Part shown: positions 34,965-44,131 of the stretch, piece by piece
Numbering within the stretch: position 1 is the stretch's first letter
Layout of the letters: each line of letters begins with the position of its first letter
Origin: Pseudomonas sp. L5B5
Lineage (GTDB): Bacteria > Pseudomonadota > Gammaproteobacteria > Pseudomonadales > Pseudomonadaceae
Direction: 5' to 3'
Assembly: GCF_020520285.1 (NCBI RefSeq)
Contig: NZ_CP084742.1
Span: 6,683,501 to 6,747,500 of the forward strand
DNA length: 64,000 nt
Made by a program: the position numbers and the translations under genes
Notes under the pieces: generated by a model
Told to the model about the DNA's origin: nothing
Database searches by the model: none
The model's input: the letters and a program-made list of their open reading frames with translations, nothing else

Positions 34965-35993
34965 TCAAAACGGGCTGCAGGGTTGCGGGATGCCCAGTTG
35001 CAGTTGCCGGGCTTCGACCTGTTTGTCCACGGCGTGTTTGCCACTGAGCAGCTTGAGGTGCTGCACGCTGGGCGGCAACTGGCTGTCGATCAGTGTCAGT
35101 ACATCCACCTGAGGAGCCTTGATGATGCGCAGGTCAGTGATGTTCGAAGTTTTCAGGCCGCTGAGTTCCTCCAGGGTCTTGAGGTTGATCAGGCTCATCT
35201 TGCGCAACAGCGGCGCACCGCCAAGGTCCAGCCGGGTCAATTGCGCCTGATCCTCGATCTTCAGCACGCCAAGCTGTGGAAAGCCGTCCAGGTCCAGGCG
35301 CTCGAGGCCGCGCACGCGCATGATCTCCAGCTCCCTGACGCAGGGACTATGCAACTCGGGCATCTGCTCACGGCTGCTGAACGCCACCGACAGACTGCGC
35401 AGGCCGCTCATGTCGGCGACCATCTCCAGGGTTGTGTTGGCCGGCAGGCGATGCAGGCTCAGGGTGCTGATGCTCGGACACTGGCGCAGGATCTCCAGGT
35501 CATGGCCTTGCGGGCTGAGGTGCAGGCTCTGCAACTCGGGCATGCGGGCAAGCGGCGCCAGATCGATGGCTGGGCCCTGGTCCAGGCAGAGTCGCAGGCT
35601 GTGCAGGCGTTCGAGGTTGGGCAGGGCCAGAAGCCCGGGCAGATCGGCCCGGAAGACTTCCAGGGCAAGCTCCCTGAGCTGGTGCAGGCTGCCAATGGCC
35701 TGGAAGTGGTCCAGGGTCTCGAGGCCGTCCAGGCTCAGCGAGTGGACGTTGGGCAGGGCGAGCAAGGTCCGGCCATCAAAACTTCTGCTCGAGTAATGGT
35801 TGTAGAAACGCACGGTGATGCGCTCGCCATAACGTGCGCAGAGGGCATCGATCTGTTCCAGCAGTTGGCAATCGTATTGTTCGACGCTGTGCCACTGGAC
35901 GATGACCCGGGCCCGCGGATCGGCCTCCAGCCGCGCACCGACCTGCAGACGCAGGTCGGCCTGGGTCGGTGCCTTGATTCGATGGGGAAACAT
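34965..35993 (-). CDS. Leucine-rich-repeat protein, tandem copy 1
   Basis: 342 residues from ATG 35993 (MFPHRIKAP), chosen because the identical start and ribosome site (AAGGA) occur in copy 2. An N-terminal domain with VIVQWHSVEQYDCQLLEQID is followed by 9-10 irregular leucine-rich repeats (LPNVHSLSLDGLETLDH, MPELQSLHLSPQ, FPQLGVLKIEDQAQLTRLDL). No signal peptide is evident. Very similar to the gene at 36092 along its whole length. Function unknown; LRR horseshoes usually bind proteins. Confidence 0.8.
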   Translation of the reverse strand: MFPHRIKAPTQADLRLQVGARLEADPRARVIVQWHSVEQYDCQLLEQIDALCARYGERITVRFYNHYSSRSFDGRTLLALPNVHSLSLDGLETLDHFQAIGSLHQLRELALEVFRADLPGLLALPNLERLHSLRLCLDQGPAIDLAPLARMPELQSLHLSPQGHDLEILRQCPSISTLSLHRLPANTTLEMVADMSGLRSLSVAFSSREQMPELHSPCVRELEIMRVRGLERLDLDGFPQLGVLKIEDQAQLTRLDLGGAPLLRKMSLINLKTLEELSGLKTSNITDLRIIKAPQVDVLTLIDSQLPPSVQHLKLLSGKHAVDKQVEARQLQLGIPQPCSPF

Positions 35994-36091
35994 CAGCGGT
36001 CCTTGATGATTGTCGCGCGGCATAATGCCATCACTCTGGGCTCGGCGTAACACTGATGGCCAACTGGCCGCCGCGGTCGAAGTGCTTGCGA

Positions 36092-37120
36092 TCAATACGG
36101 GCCGGTGGGTTCAGGAATGCCCAGTTGCTGTTGCCGGGCTTCGAGCTGTTTGTCCATGGCGCGTTTGCCACTGATTAGCTTGAGGTGCTGCACGCTGGGC
36201 GGTAGCTGGCTGTCGATCAGTGCCAGCAGATCCATCTGTGGGGCCTTGATGATGCGCAGGTCAGTGATGTTCGAGGTTTGCAGGCCGCTGAGTTCCCCCA
36301 GGCTCTTGAGGTTGATCAGGCTCAGCTGGTGCAGCCGCTCCAGCCCGGCGAGATCCAGCCGGCGCAGTTGCGCCTGGTCCTCGATCTTCAGGACCTCAAG
36401 CTGTGGAAAGCCATCCAGTTGCAGTTGGTGGAGGCCGCGCACCCGCAGGATCTCCAGATCCGTGACCTGGGGGTTGCGCAACTCCGGCATGCTCTCGCGG
36501 CTGCCGAAACTCAGCGCCAGGCTGCGCAGCCCGGCCATGTCGGCCACCATGCCCAGGGTGGTCTTGGCCGGCAGGCGATGCAGGCTCAGGTGCCTGATGC
36601 TCGGGCACTGGCTCAGCACATCCAGCTGATGGCTCTGCACGCTGATGCTCAGGCTGTGCAACTCGGGCATCCAGCCAATCGGCGCCAGTTCAATCGCCGG
36701 GCCCTTGTCCAGGGACAGCCGCAGGCTGTGCAGTTGCTCCAGGTTGGGCAGGCTGAGCAGTTCAGGCAGGTCGGCGCTGATCACCTGCAGGGCAAATTCC
36801 CGAAGCAGGGGCAGGCGGCCGATGGCCTCGTAGTGATCCAGGGTGTCGAGGCAGTCCAGGCTCAGGGACTGCACATGGGGCAGGGCCAGCAACACCCGGG
36901 CATCGAACGCGCTGCCCGGGTAATGGCTATAGAAACGCAACTTGAGGCGTTCACCGAAACGGGCGCAGAGCGTGTCGAGCTGACTCAGCAGTTCGCCGTC
37001 GTACTGTTCGGCCTTGGCGAACTGGACGATGACCTGGGCCTGGTCATCGGCCTCCAGGCGGGCGCTAACCTGCAGTTCCAGGTCGGCCTGGCAGGGGGCT
37101 TGAATTCGATGGGGAAACAT
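36092..37120 (-). CDS. Leucine-rich-repeat protein, tandem copy 2
   Basis: 342 residues, same length as copy 1. It has the same opening (MFPHRIQAP), a matching N-terminal domain, the same LRR register and the same closing IDSQLPPSVQHLKLISGK. An AAGGA ribosome site lies seven bases before the ATG. About two thirds of residues look identical to copy 1, and the 50 bases upstream of each ATG are also alike, so the duplication included the promoter region. Retention of both copies full length suggests that both are used. Confidence 0.82.
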   Translation of the reverse strand: MFPHRIQAPCQADLELQVSARLEADDQAQVIVQFAKAEQYDGELLSQLDTLCARFGERLKLRFYSHYPGSAFDARVLLALPHVQSLSLDCLDTLDHYEAIGRLPLLREFALQVISADLPELLSLPNLEQLHSLRLSLDKGPAIELAPIGWMPELHSLSISVQSHQLDVLSQCPSIRHLSLHRLPAKTTLGMVADMAGLRSLALSFGSRESMPELRNPQVTDLEILRVRGLHQLQLDGFPQLEVLKIEDQAQLRRLDLAGLERLHQLSLINLKSLGELSGLQTSNITDLRIIKAPQMDLLALIDSQLPPSVQHLKLISGKRAMDKQLEARQQQLGIPEPTGPY

Positions 37121-37224
37121 CAGCGGTCCTTGATGATTTTCGCCGCGGCATCATGCCATTGCGTGATCTTCACCGCCATGCGCGCGCAACCCCGGGCCGT
37201 CGCCGAGCCGCCCTGCAGCACCGG

Positions 37225-38223
37225 CTACGGGTCGACCTGGCCCATCAGCTCGGCCACCGACTCCGGGCGCTTGGCGTAGCGCTGGGCCAGCACCGCACAG
37301 ACCATCAGCTGGATCTGGTGGAACAGCATCAGCGGCAGGATCAACACCCCCATGGTGCTACCGGCGAACAGTACCTGGGCCATGGGCACGCCGGTGGCCA
37401 GGCTCTTTTTCGAGCCGCAGAAGAGGATGGTGATGCGGTCTTCCTGGTCGAAGCCCAGCAGCTTGCCCAGGACGCTGGAGGCCAGCAGCACCAGCGCCAG
37501 GAGGATGCAGCAGGCCACCACCAGCCCGCCCAGTTCCCACAGCGGGATCTGGTGCCAGATGCCTTCGTTCACCGCTTCGCTGAAGGCGCCGTAGACCACC
37601 AGCAGGATCGAGCCCTGGTCGACGAAGCGCAGCCAGTTCTTGTTGCGCCCGACCCAGGCGCCGATCCAGCGTCGGGCAATCTGCCCGGCGATAAAGGGCA
37701 GCAGCAGTTGCACGCTGATCTTGAGGATTGCATCCACGGTCGAGCCGCTGTCGCCATGGACGTTGAGCAGCAGGGTCACCAGCAGCGGCGTCAGGAAGAT
37801 CCCGAACAGGCTGGAGGCTGCAGCGCTGCAGATGGCCGCCGGGATATTGCCCCGGGCCAGGGAAGTGAAGGCAATCGCCGATTGCACCGTGGCCGGCAGG
37901 GCGCACAGATACAGCATGCCCAGGTACAGCTCGTTGCCCACCAGCGGCGACAGCAATGGCTTGAGGGCCAGGCCCAGCAACGGGAAGAGTACGAAGGTCA
38001 GGCTGAATACCAGCAGGTGCAGGCGCCAGTGGCCGGCCCCGGCGATGATCGCCTCGCGCGACAGCTTGGCGCCGTGGAGGAAAAACAGCAGGCCGATGGC
38101 GAGGTTGGTCAGCCAGCCGAAGCCCACCGCCACCTGGCCGCTGGCGGGCAGGAAGCTGGCCAGCAGGACGACGCCGATCAGGGTCAGGGTGAAGTTGTCG
38201 GGTAAAAGGCGGGAGCGAGTCAT
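37225..38223 (-). CDS. Bile acid:sodium symporter (BASS) family transporter
   Basis: 332 residues from the ATG at 38223; the frame reaching 38247 adds eight residues. About ten helices in two inverted halves. Family signatures are YLCALPATVQSAIAFTSLARGN and LFCGSKKSLATGVPMAQVLF, the latter forming the crossing region of the second repeat. Members of this YfeH-like branch carry organic anions with Na+; the substrate is not known. Divergent from the AraC-type regulator gene with 84 bases between starts, which probably regulates it. Confidence 0.9.
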   Translation of the reverse strand: MTRSRLLPDNFTLTLIGVVLLASFLPASGQVAVGFGWLTNLAIGLLFFLHGAKLSREAIIAGAGHWRLHLLVFSLTFVLFPLLGLALKPLLSPLVGNELYLGMLYLCALPATVQSAIAFTSLARGNIPAAICSAAASSLFGIFLTPLLVTLLLNVHGDSGSTVDAILKISVQLLLPFIAGQIARRWIGAWVGRNKNWLRFVDQGSILLVVYGAFSEAVNEGIWHQIPLWELGGLVVACCILLALVLLASSVLGKLLGFDQEDRITILFCGSKKSLATGVPMAQVLFAGSTMGVLILPLMLFHQIQLMVCAVLAQRYAKRPESVAELMGQVDP

Positions 38224-38307
38224 AGCGGGATCATCCGGGGTTGCCAAGTGCGGTGGGGCGACTCTAACGTGGCTGTGTTTTACCGACTAACGCCAAGGAG
38301 CCAGTTA

Positions 38308-39105
38308 ATGCCGCCTAAAGGACATGAAAAGATCGTCCGGCGCACTATTCCCGGGTTGCCGAGCCTGCCGCGACCGGTATACGGGCGAACCGAATCCTTG
38401 CCCAATCGGGCCCTGACCCGGCGCCATAGCCATCCCTGGGTGCAGTTGTCCTATGCGATTGCCGGGGTGCTGGAGATCCAGACCAGCGGCGGGCGTTTCA
38501 TCGCGCCCCCGCAGCGGGCGGTGTGGATACCCGCCGGGGTGCCGCACCGGGTGTTCAGTTCGCCGCGTACTGAAATGCGCAGCCTGTACCTGGATTGCAG
38601 CGTCACCGGCTGGGCCGCCACCGACCGCTGCCAGGTGCTGGCGGTCAGCGACCTGCTGCGCGAGCTGATCCGCACGTTCAGCGAGCTGCCGGTGGCGTAT
38701 GTGCAGGACAGCGCCGACGGCCGCCTGGTGCAGGTGCTGCTGGACCAGCTGGCCGCCGCGCCGCAACTGGACCTGATGCTGCCGCTGCCCCACGACGTGC
38801 GCCTGCGGGCGATCTACCGCAGCCTGCAGGCGCACCCGGAGCAGGCCACGACGCTGGGCCAGTGGAGCCAGAAGCTCGGGGTGACGGAGAAGACCCTCAG
38901 CCGCCTGTTTCTCAAGGACACCGGGTTGACCTTCCGTGCCTGGCGCCAGCGCCTGCGATTGCTCGGTGCCCTGACTCCCCTGGAGCAGGGCGAGCGGGTC
39001 ACCGATGTGGCGCTGGCCTGTGGTTATGACTCGACCTCGGCGTTTATCGCCGCCTTCCGCCAACAGTTCGACGCCACCCCGGGCGAATTCTTCCGCGACC
39101 TCTGA
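38308..39105 (+). CDS. AraC-family regulator with cupin sensor domain
   Basis: 265 residues from ATG 38308, AAGGAG upstream. N-terminal cupin/AraC-binding domain (HSHPWVQLSYAIAGVLEIQT, WIPAGVPHRV) and C-terminal double HTH (TLGQWSQKLGVTEKTLSRLF and RVTDVALACGYDSTSAFIAA, then PGEFFRDL). It resembles the NimR/YeaM-like group of short AraC proteins, which usually control a divergent transporter; here that neighbour is the BASS transporter. Confidence 0.9.
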   Translation: MPPKGHEKIVRRTIPGLPSLPRPVYGRTESLPNRALTRRHSHPWVQLSYAIAGVLEIQTSGGRFIAPPQRAVWIPAGVPHRVFSSPRTEMRSLYLDCSVTGWAATDRCQVLAVSDLLRELIRTFSELPVAYVQDSADGRLVQVLLDQLAAAPQLDLMLPLPHDVRLRAIYRSLQAHPEQATTLGQWSQKLGVTEKTLSRLFLKDTGLTFRAWRQRLRLLGALTPLEQGERVTDVALACGYDSTSAFIAAFRQQFDATPGEFFRDL

Positions 39106-39118
39106 GCCCCCGCGATTC

Positions 39119-39255
39119 CTGTAGCCGCTGCTGAGCCCGCGAAGCTGCGCAAAGGTCCGCAGGACCTTGCTTGACGACCTCCCGTCGAACCTCTATCGAT
39201 CTTAAGAACCCTACTTCCCTTCGGGCCGTTCGCAGCCTGCGGCAGCGGCTACAGG
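39119..39255. repeat. Intergenic repeat with inverted ends (TGTAGCCGCTG type)
   Basis: CTGTAGCCGCTGCTGAGCCC at the left and GGCAGCGGCTACAGG at the right are complementary ends of a 137-base unit. It contains AAGGTCCGCAGGACCTTGC, itself a hairpin. A diverged copy lies at 54046-54205. No open frame. Confidence 0.65.
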
Positions 39256-39259
39256 GTAC

Positions 39260-39361
39260 GACGATGCGACGATGCGACGATGCGACGATGCGGCAGGTGC
39301 GACAGGTGCGACAGGTGCGACAGGTGCGACAGGTGCGACAGGTGCGGCAGGTGCGACAGGT
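39260..39361. repeat. Two adjoining microsatellites (8-base x4, then 9-base x7)
   Basis: GACGATGC is repeated four times (39260-39291). Then seven units of G(A/G)CAGGTGC run from 39292 to 39354, with a partial eighth unit reaching the stop codon of the minus-strand response regulator at 39361. Such arrays change length by slippage. Confidence 0.92.
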
Positions 39362-39813
39362 CAGGCCTTTGATGGGCGCAGCAGTTCGATGCGCTCCGGC
39401 GGCACCAGGGTGCGCAAGGTTTTATACAGGGCCCGGGTCTCCAGCAGGTTCCAGATCCGCAGCAGGGTTTCCAGGGCATCCAGGGGCTTGCTGATGAAGT
39501 CCCGGGCGCCCAGGGCCAGCGCCCGCAGGCGGGTGTCGCGGGTGGCGTCGGCGGTGAGTACCAGTATCGGCAGGTAGTCGTTGGCCGGGATGCGTCGGTT
39601 CAGCTGCTCCAGTACGGCAAAGCCATCGAACTCGGGCATGTGCAAATCGAGGATCACCAGGTCCGGCTCGAAGCTGTTGAACAGCTCCAGGGCGCGCAGC
39701 GGCTGGGTGCTGCTGAGGACATTGTGCAGCCCTTCGCGGGCCAGCAGCTGTTCCATCAGGTCGAGGTTGGGGCGCTGGTCATCGATGATGAGGATGCGCA
39801 TGTCGGCAGTCAT
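39361..39813 (-). CDS. Single-domain response regulator
   Basis: 150 residues starting at ATG 39813 (GGAG upstream), overlapping the hybrid kinase stop as ATGA. Receiver domain with the acidic pair IIDDQR (10-13), phospho-acceptor Asp56 in LVILDLHMP, switch Thr in VLTADAT and Lys in ISKPLD. A 30-residue helical tail (TLLRIWNLLETRALYKTLRT) follows, but no output domain, so it likely acts by protein contact or in a phosphorelay. Last gene of the four-gene signalling operon. The microsatellite abuts its stop codon. Confidence 0.88.
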   Translation of the reverse strand: MTADMRILIIDDQRPNLDLMEQLLAREGLHNVLSSTQPLRALELFNSFEPDLVILDLHMPEFDGFAVLEQLNRRIPANDYLPILVLTADATRDTRLRALALGARDFISKPLDALETLLRIWNLLETRALYKTLRTLVPPERIELLRPSKA

Positions 39814-42143
39814 GGGAGCTCCGGGAGACAGGCATCGAGGTGGGCGAAGAACGCCGGGATGTGGATCGGCTTGGTCAGGATCGCCGTGGCCCCGGCATCG
39901 AGCAGGGCGCGCCGGGTGGGTTCGCTGGCGTCGGCGGTGATCATCAGGATCGGGGTGTTGGCCGTGGCGCCGCAGGCCCGCAGCCGTTGCAGCACGTCCA
40001 GGCCGGGCAGGTCCGGCAGGTTGACGTCCAGCAGGATCATCTGCGGCGCGTGCTGGCGGGCCAGGTCCAGGCCCATCTGGCCCTGCATGCTCGACAGCAG
40101 CTGGATGCCCGGACGCCGTTGCAGCAGGGTCTCGATCAGCGCCAGGCTTTGCAGGTTGTCCTCTATGCACAGCACCTTGCCCAGGTAGCGGCTTGCGGGC
40201 TGTGGCGCCGGCACATTCAGCGCCGGGGCGTCGAAGGGCGCCACGGCGGTTGTAGCGGCCAGGCGCAAGAAGGGCAGCTCCAGGGTGAAGCAACTGCCGC
40301 TGCCTGGGGTGCTATTCACGCCCAGGCTGCCGTCCATCATTTCCAGCAGGCTCCTGCTCAGGGCCAGCCCCAGGCCGGTGCCCTCGACCTTGGGGTCGGC
40401 ATCCAGGCGTTCGAAGGGCTTGAACAGGCGCTCCAGGCGCTCGGCGGTGATTCCGGCGCCGGTGTCGAGCACGCTGATGCGCAGGCGCGAGGCCTCGATC
40501 TCCACGTCGATGCTGACCCGGCCGCCCGTGCGGTTGTACTTGATGGCGTTGGACAGCAGGTTGAGCAGCACCTGGATCAGGCGCTGGCGGTCGGCGACCA
40601 CGCCGCTGTCCGCCGCCAGTTCCGGCAGCGGCGCCAGGGCAATGCCGGCGTCGGTGGCCATGGGCGACACCAGGGTCAGGGCTTCGTGCAGCACCGCCGC
40701 CAGGGCCATGGGCTCGACGTTCAGTGGCAGGCGCCCGGCCTCGATGCGAGCAATGTCCAGCACCTCGTTGATCAGCCCCAGCAGGTGCTGCCCGGCCCGC
40801 AGGATATGCCCCACCTGCGGCCGCTGGCCGGCGCTGGAGTCCATGTCCAGCAGTTGGGCGAAGCCAAGGATGGCATTCAGCGGAGTGCGCAGTTCGTGGC
40901 TCATGCGCGAGAGGAATTCGCTCTTGGCGCGGCTGGCGCTTTCCGCTTCTTCGCGGGCGGTGCCCAGGGCGATTTCCGCGGCGCGGCGGTCGGTGATGTC
41001 CCGGGTGATCTTGGAAAAGCCCCGCAGGGCGCCGCTGGCGTCGTACTGCGCGGTGATCACCACACTGGCCCAGAAGCGGCTGCCATCCTTGCGGCAGCGC
41101 CAGGCCTCTTCCATGTAGTGGCCGTGGGCGGTGGCTTCGCGCAGGGCCATGTCCGGGTGCTGTGGGCATTCTTCCGGCAGGTAGAACAGGGAAAAATGCC
41201 GGCCGATGATTTCCTGCTCGCTGTAGCCCTTGATCCGTTCCGCGCCGACGTTCCAGGTGGTGACCCGGCCCGCGGTGTCCAGGGCGAAGATCCCGTAGTC
41301 CTTGACCCCGTCGATGATCAGCCGCAGGCGTTCTTCGTTATCACGCAGGGCCCGTTCGCGCTCGGCCAGCAGTTGCCCGGCCTCCACCAGGCGAGTGCCC
41401 AGCTGGCCGATCTCATCCTGCTCCGGCGCCTGCGGGCGCAGCGGCTGGCCCAGGGCCAGGCGTTGGGCATTGCCCTGTACCTGCTGCACCCGCGTGACGA
41501 TGCCCCGGGACAGCAACAGCACCGCGACGATGGCGCCGAACAGGCCGCAGCCGGCGGCCAGCAAGGTGGCGAACAGCAGGCGCATGCGGGTCGCCGCGGC
41601 GGCTGCGCTACGTTCGGCCAGCAGTGCATCCTCGCGCACGCGCATGGCGCTGATCTGCTCGCGCAGCACGTCCAGCACCTGTTTGTTGTCGATCAGGATC
41701 GCGGTCATCGTCGCAGCGTCGTCGCGGCTGCCGTTGCGCAGGGCCACCAGGCCGTCGAGCTTGGTGCGGATCAGCGGGGTGATGGTCTGCAGGTAGTCGC
41801 GCATGCGCGGGTCCTGGACATTCTGGTCCAGGCGCTGCAGCGCGGCCTCGATCTGCGGCCGGGCCTGGAGGTAGGCGGGCAGGAAGTCCTCGCGCCGGGT
41901 CAGCAGGTAGCCGCGCACGCTGGCGGCGGCCTCGGCCAGCAGGGTGTGCACCGCCTGGATATCGCCCTGCACCAGTAGCACCCGGCGCACGTCCTCCTCG
42001 GCGCGGGCGGTCTGGCGCTCGGTGCTGTAGATCAGCACCAGCGACAGCAACAGGATCACCAGCGGCAGGGAGATCACCACCAGCGCCTTGCCCCGCAGCG
42101 GCAGGTCGGCCCAGCGCCGGGCGCTGAGCAGGTTCACGGCCAC
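39810..42143 (-). CDS. Hybrid sensor histidine kinase (CHASE3-PAS-HisKA-HATPase-REC)
   Basis: 777 residues from a GTG at 42143. TM1 (about 20-40), a CHASE3-type helical sensor region (TERQTARAEEDVRRVLLVQG to about 185), TM2 (about 190-212) and HAMP. A PAS domain follows (IIDGVKDYGIFALDTAGRVT, with WNVGAERIKGYS), then H-box SHELRTPLNAILGFAQLL, ATPase NLLSNAIKYN and GTGLGLALS, and a C-terminal receiver with LLDVNLPDLPGLDVL. Hybrid kinases of this type feed phosphorelays. Overlaps the LuxR-type regulator upstream and the single-domain regulator downstream. Confidence 0.92.
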   Translation of the reverse strand: MAVNLLSARRWADLPLRGKALVVISLPLVILLLSLVLIYSTERQTARAEEDVRRVLLVQGDIQAVHTLLAEAAASVRGYLLTRREDFLPAYLQARPQIEAALQRLDQNVQDPRMRDYLQTITPLIRTKLDGLVALRNGSRDDAATMTAILIDNKQVLDVLREQISAMRVREDALLAERSAAAAATRMRLLFATLLAAGCGLFGAIVAVLLLSRGIVTRVQQVQGNAQRLALGQPLRPQAPEQDEIGQLGTRLVEAGQLLAERERALRDNEERLRLIIDGVKDYGIFALDTAGRVTTWNVGAERIKGYSEQEIIGRHFSLFYLPEECPQHPDMALREATAHGHYMEEAWRCRKDGSRFWASVVITAQYDASGALRGFSKITRDITDRRAAEIALGTAREEAESASRAKSEFLSRMSHELRTPLNAILGFAQLLDMDSSAGQRPQVGHILRAGQHLLGLINEVLDIARIEAGRLPLNVEPMALAAVLHEALTLVSPMATDAGIALAPLPELAADSGVVADRQRLIQVLLNLLSNAIKYNRTGGRVSIDVEIEASRLRISVLDTGAGITAERLERLFKPFERLDADPKVEGTGLGLALSRSLLEMMDGSLGVNSTPGSGSCFTLELPFLRLAATTAVAPFDAPALNVPAPQPASRYLGKVLCIEDNLQSLALIETLLQRRPGIQLLSSMQGQMGLDLARQHAPQMILLDVNLPDLPGLDVLQRLRACGATANTPILMITADASEPTRRALLDAGATAILTKPIHIPAFFAHLDACLPELP

Positions 42144-42802
42144 TGCCCGGCAGGTTGCGCCACCAGTCCCAGGGCGATGCCGCGCACCGCGGCCTGGGTG
42201 CGGTCGGCGGCGCCGAGCTTGCCGATCACCCGCTCCACATGGGCCTTGGCGGTGCCGGTGGTGATGCCGAGCTTTTCACCGATCTCGCGGTTGCTGAAGC
42301 CGCCGGCCACCAGCCCCAGCACCTGGCGCTCCCGGGCGGTCAGGGCCTGAGCCTGGGGCGCCTGGCCGTTGCCGCGTTCGCTCATGCGTCGCAGCAGGCG
42401 GGCGCTGACGGCACTGTTGAGGGCCTCTTCGCCCCGGGCCACGCGCTGCAGGGCGTCGAGGACTTCTTCGCGGCTGGCGTCCTTGAGCAGGTAACCCACG
42501 GCGCCGGCGGCCATGGCGGCTTCCAGGTGATCGGGGCTGTCGTCCATGGTGAAGATCACCACCTTGATCTCCGGCTGGCGCTGTTGCAGCAGGCGCGCGG
42601 CCCCCAGGCCATTGAGCAGGGGCATGCGGATGTCGAGGATGGCCAGGTCCGGGCACAGTTGTTCGCACAGGGCCAGGGCTTGCTCGCCATCCCTGGCTTG
42701 CCCCACCACCTCGAACTCCGGGTTGCCCGCCAGCAGGGCGATGAAGCCGGTGCGGGTGACTTCATGATCGTCCGCCAGGACCAGGCGTATCAGCGCTTTC
42801 AT
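42134..42802 (-). CDS. NarL/LuxR-family response regulator
   Basis: 222 residues. Receiver domain with ADDHEV at 10-15, Asp57 in LAILDIRMP and Lys in GYLLKDAS. C-terminal LuxR-type HTH with LTARERQVLGLVAGGFSNRE and GITTGTAKAHVERVIGKLGA. Its ATG overlaps the stop of the partner kinase, and its end overlaps the hybrid kinase start by ten bases, so all four genes are tightly coupled. Confidence 0.93.
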   Translation of the reverse strand: MKALIRLVLADDHEVTRTGFIALLAGNPEFEVVGQARDGEQALALCEQLCPDLAILDIRMPLLNGLGAARLLQQRQPEIKVVIFTMDDSPDHLEAAMAAGAVGYLLKDASREEVLDALQRVARGEEALNSAVSARLLRRMSERGNGQAPQAQALTARERQVLGLVAGGFSNREIGEKLGITTGTAKAHVERVIGKLGAADRTQAAVRGIALGLVAQPAGQWP

Positions 42803-43959
42803 AACGCATGCTCCAAGGCATGGACCGGCACGTGGGCGAGAATCCGGGTGCCGCTGCCGGGCTGGCTGTGGCAGGTGAAACGCCCGCCCAGCAAATGGGC
42901 GCGTTCCTGCATGGCCACCTGGCCCAACTGTTCGATGCCCTGGCCGGATGCCGGCTGGAAACCTGCGCCGTCGTCGCTGATACCGAGCACGGCCTGGCCC
43001 GCTTCCAGGGCCAGGTTCAGGCTGACGTTGTGGGCCCGGGCGTGCTTGAGGATGTTGTTGATGGCTTCCTGGGCGATGCGAAACAGGGCGATTTCCAGGG
43101 CCGCCGGCAGGCGTCCCGGGTAGCGCTGCTGCCAGTGCACCGCCAGCCCGGCGTCGCGCAGGCGGTCGGCCTCGCGGTCGATGGCCCGCAGCAGGCCGAA
43201 GTCGTCCAGCACATGGGGGCGCAGGCCGCCGATCAGTTGCCGGCCTTCGCCGACGCAGCCCTGGGCCAGTTGCAGGATGGTCTGCAATTCATCGTGCAGG
43301 GGCCCTGGCAGTGGCGGGCAGCGCCCGGCGAAACCCTGCAGGCGCTGGTGCAGCCCGGCCAGGGTTTGCGCCAGGCCGTCGTGCAGGTCGTAGGCGACGC
43401 GCTTGCGCTCATCCTCCTGGGCGCTGAACAGGCGCTGCACCAGCTCCGACATGCTGCGTTCCCGGGCTTGCAGGTCTTGCAGCAGGCGCTGGTTTTCCAG
43501 GTGCGTGGCCAACAGCGTGGCCAGCAGTTGCAGGGATTCCAGGTCTTCGCTGTCCGGCGCGCTGATGGGCACGCTGTTGGCCAGCAGCAGCGCGCCGAAG
43601 GGCTGGCCGTCGGCACGGTGCAGCAGTACGCGCAGCACCCCGGTTTGCGCAAGCGGGCGCTCCAGCCACTGGGCTTGCCCGGCCACGGCACGCAGGGCTT
43701 GCAGGCACTCGCCGTGACCTTGTTCAGCGCTGGCATGGGCCACGCCGTCGCTGGTCCATTCCAGCAATAGCCCCTGGTCCATGGCGACGAAGGCGCAGGC
43801 CCGTTGCACCACCCGCTGGCGCATCTGTTCGGGGGGCAATCGCAGCAGTTCCTGGCCCGTGTCCACCAGCAGTCGCAGGCGCGCAGCGCGGCTTTGCGAC
43901 TGCCGGTACTGGCTGCGCAGGGCCAGGGCGCTGGCGGGATCGAGGGGCGGGCTGGGCAT
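42799..43959 (-). CDS. NarX-type histidine kinase with GAF domain
   Basis: 386 residues from ATG 43959 (GGAG upstream); the frame extends to 44205 without a better start. Cytoplasmic, with no clear membrane span: a GAF-like domain at about 35-180, a coiled helix with RERSMSELVQRLFSAQEDER, then HisKA_3 with RVAYDLHDGLAQTLAGLHQR carrying the phospho-His. The ATPase domain has QEAINNILKHARAHN and ISDDGAGFQ. Partner of the LuxR-type regulator that follows with an ATGA overlap. Confidence 0.9.
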   Translation of the reverse strand: MPSPPLDPASALALRSQYRQSQSRAARLRLLVDTGQELLRLPPEQMRQRVVQRACAFVAMDQGLLLEWTSDGVAHASAEQGHGECLQALRAVAGQAQWLERPLAQTGVLRVLLHRADGQPFGALLLANSVPISAPDSEDLESLQLLATLLATHLENQRLLQDLQARERSMSELVQRLFSAQEDERKRVAYDLHDGLAQTLAGLHQRLQGFAGRCPPLPGPLHDELQTILQLAQGCVGEGRQLIGGLRPHVLDDFGLLRAIDREADRLRDAGLAVHWQQRYPGRLPAALEIALFRIAQEAINNILKHARAHNVSLNLALEAGQAVLGISDDGAGFQPASGQGIEQLGQVAMQERAHLLGGRFTCHSQPGSGTRILAHVPVHALEHAL

Positions 43960-44131
43960 CGGGAAACTCCAGGGTGGGGGCGGTGCAGTGGTTCGGGGCA
44001 GGGCATTAGACTCCGCGCCCGGTATCGCGCCTATCTGCCGAATGGCATAGGCCGCGGGCTCCAGTTGGCCGATGGCACGGGCGGCGGCCCTGGGCACAGT
44101 GGGGGTCATTGAAACCCACTGGAGTCCGTGA

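Noticed and set aside
39171..39577. Plus-strand frames with RQV or GAT repeats
   Set aside because: Products of the microsatellite read as protein; antisense to the response regulator.
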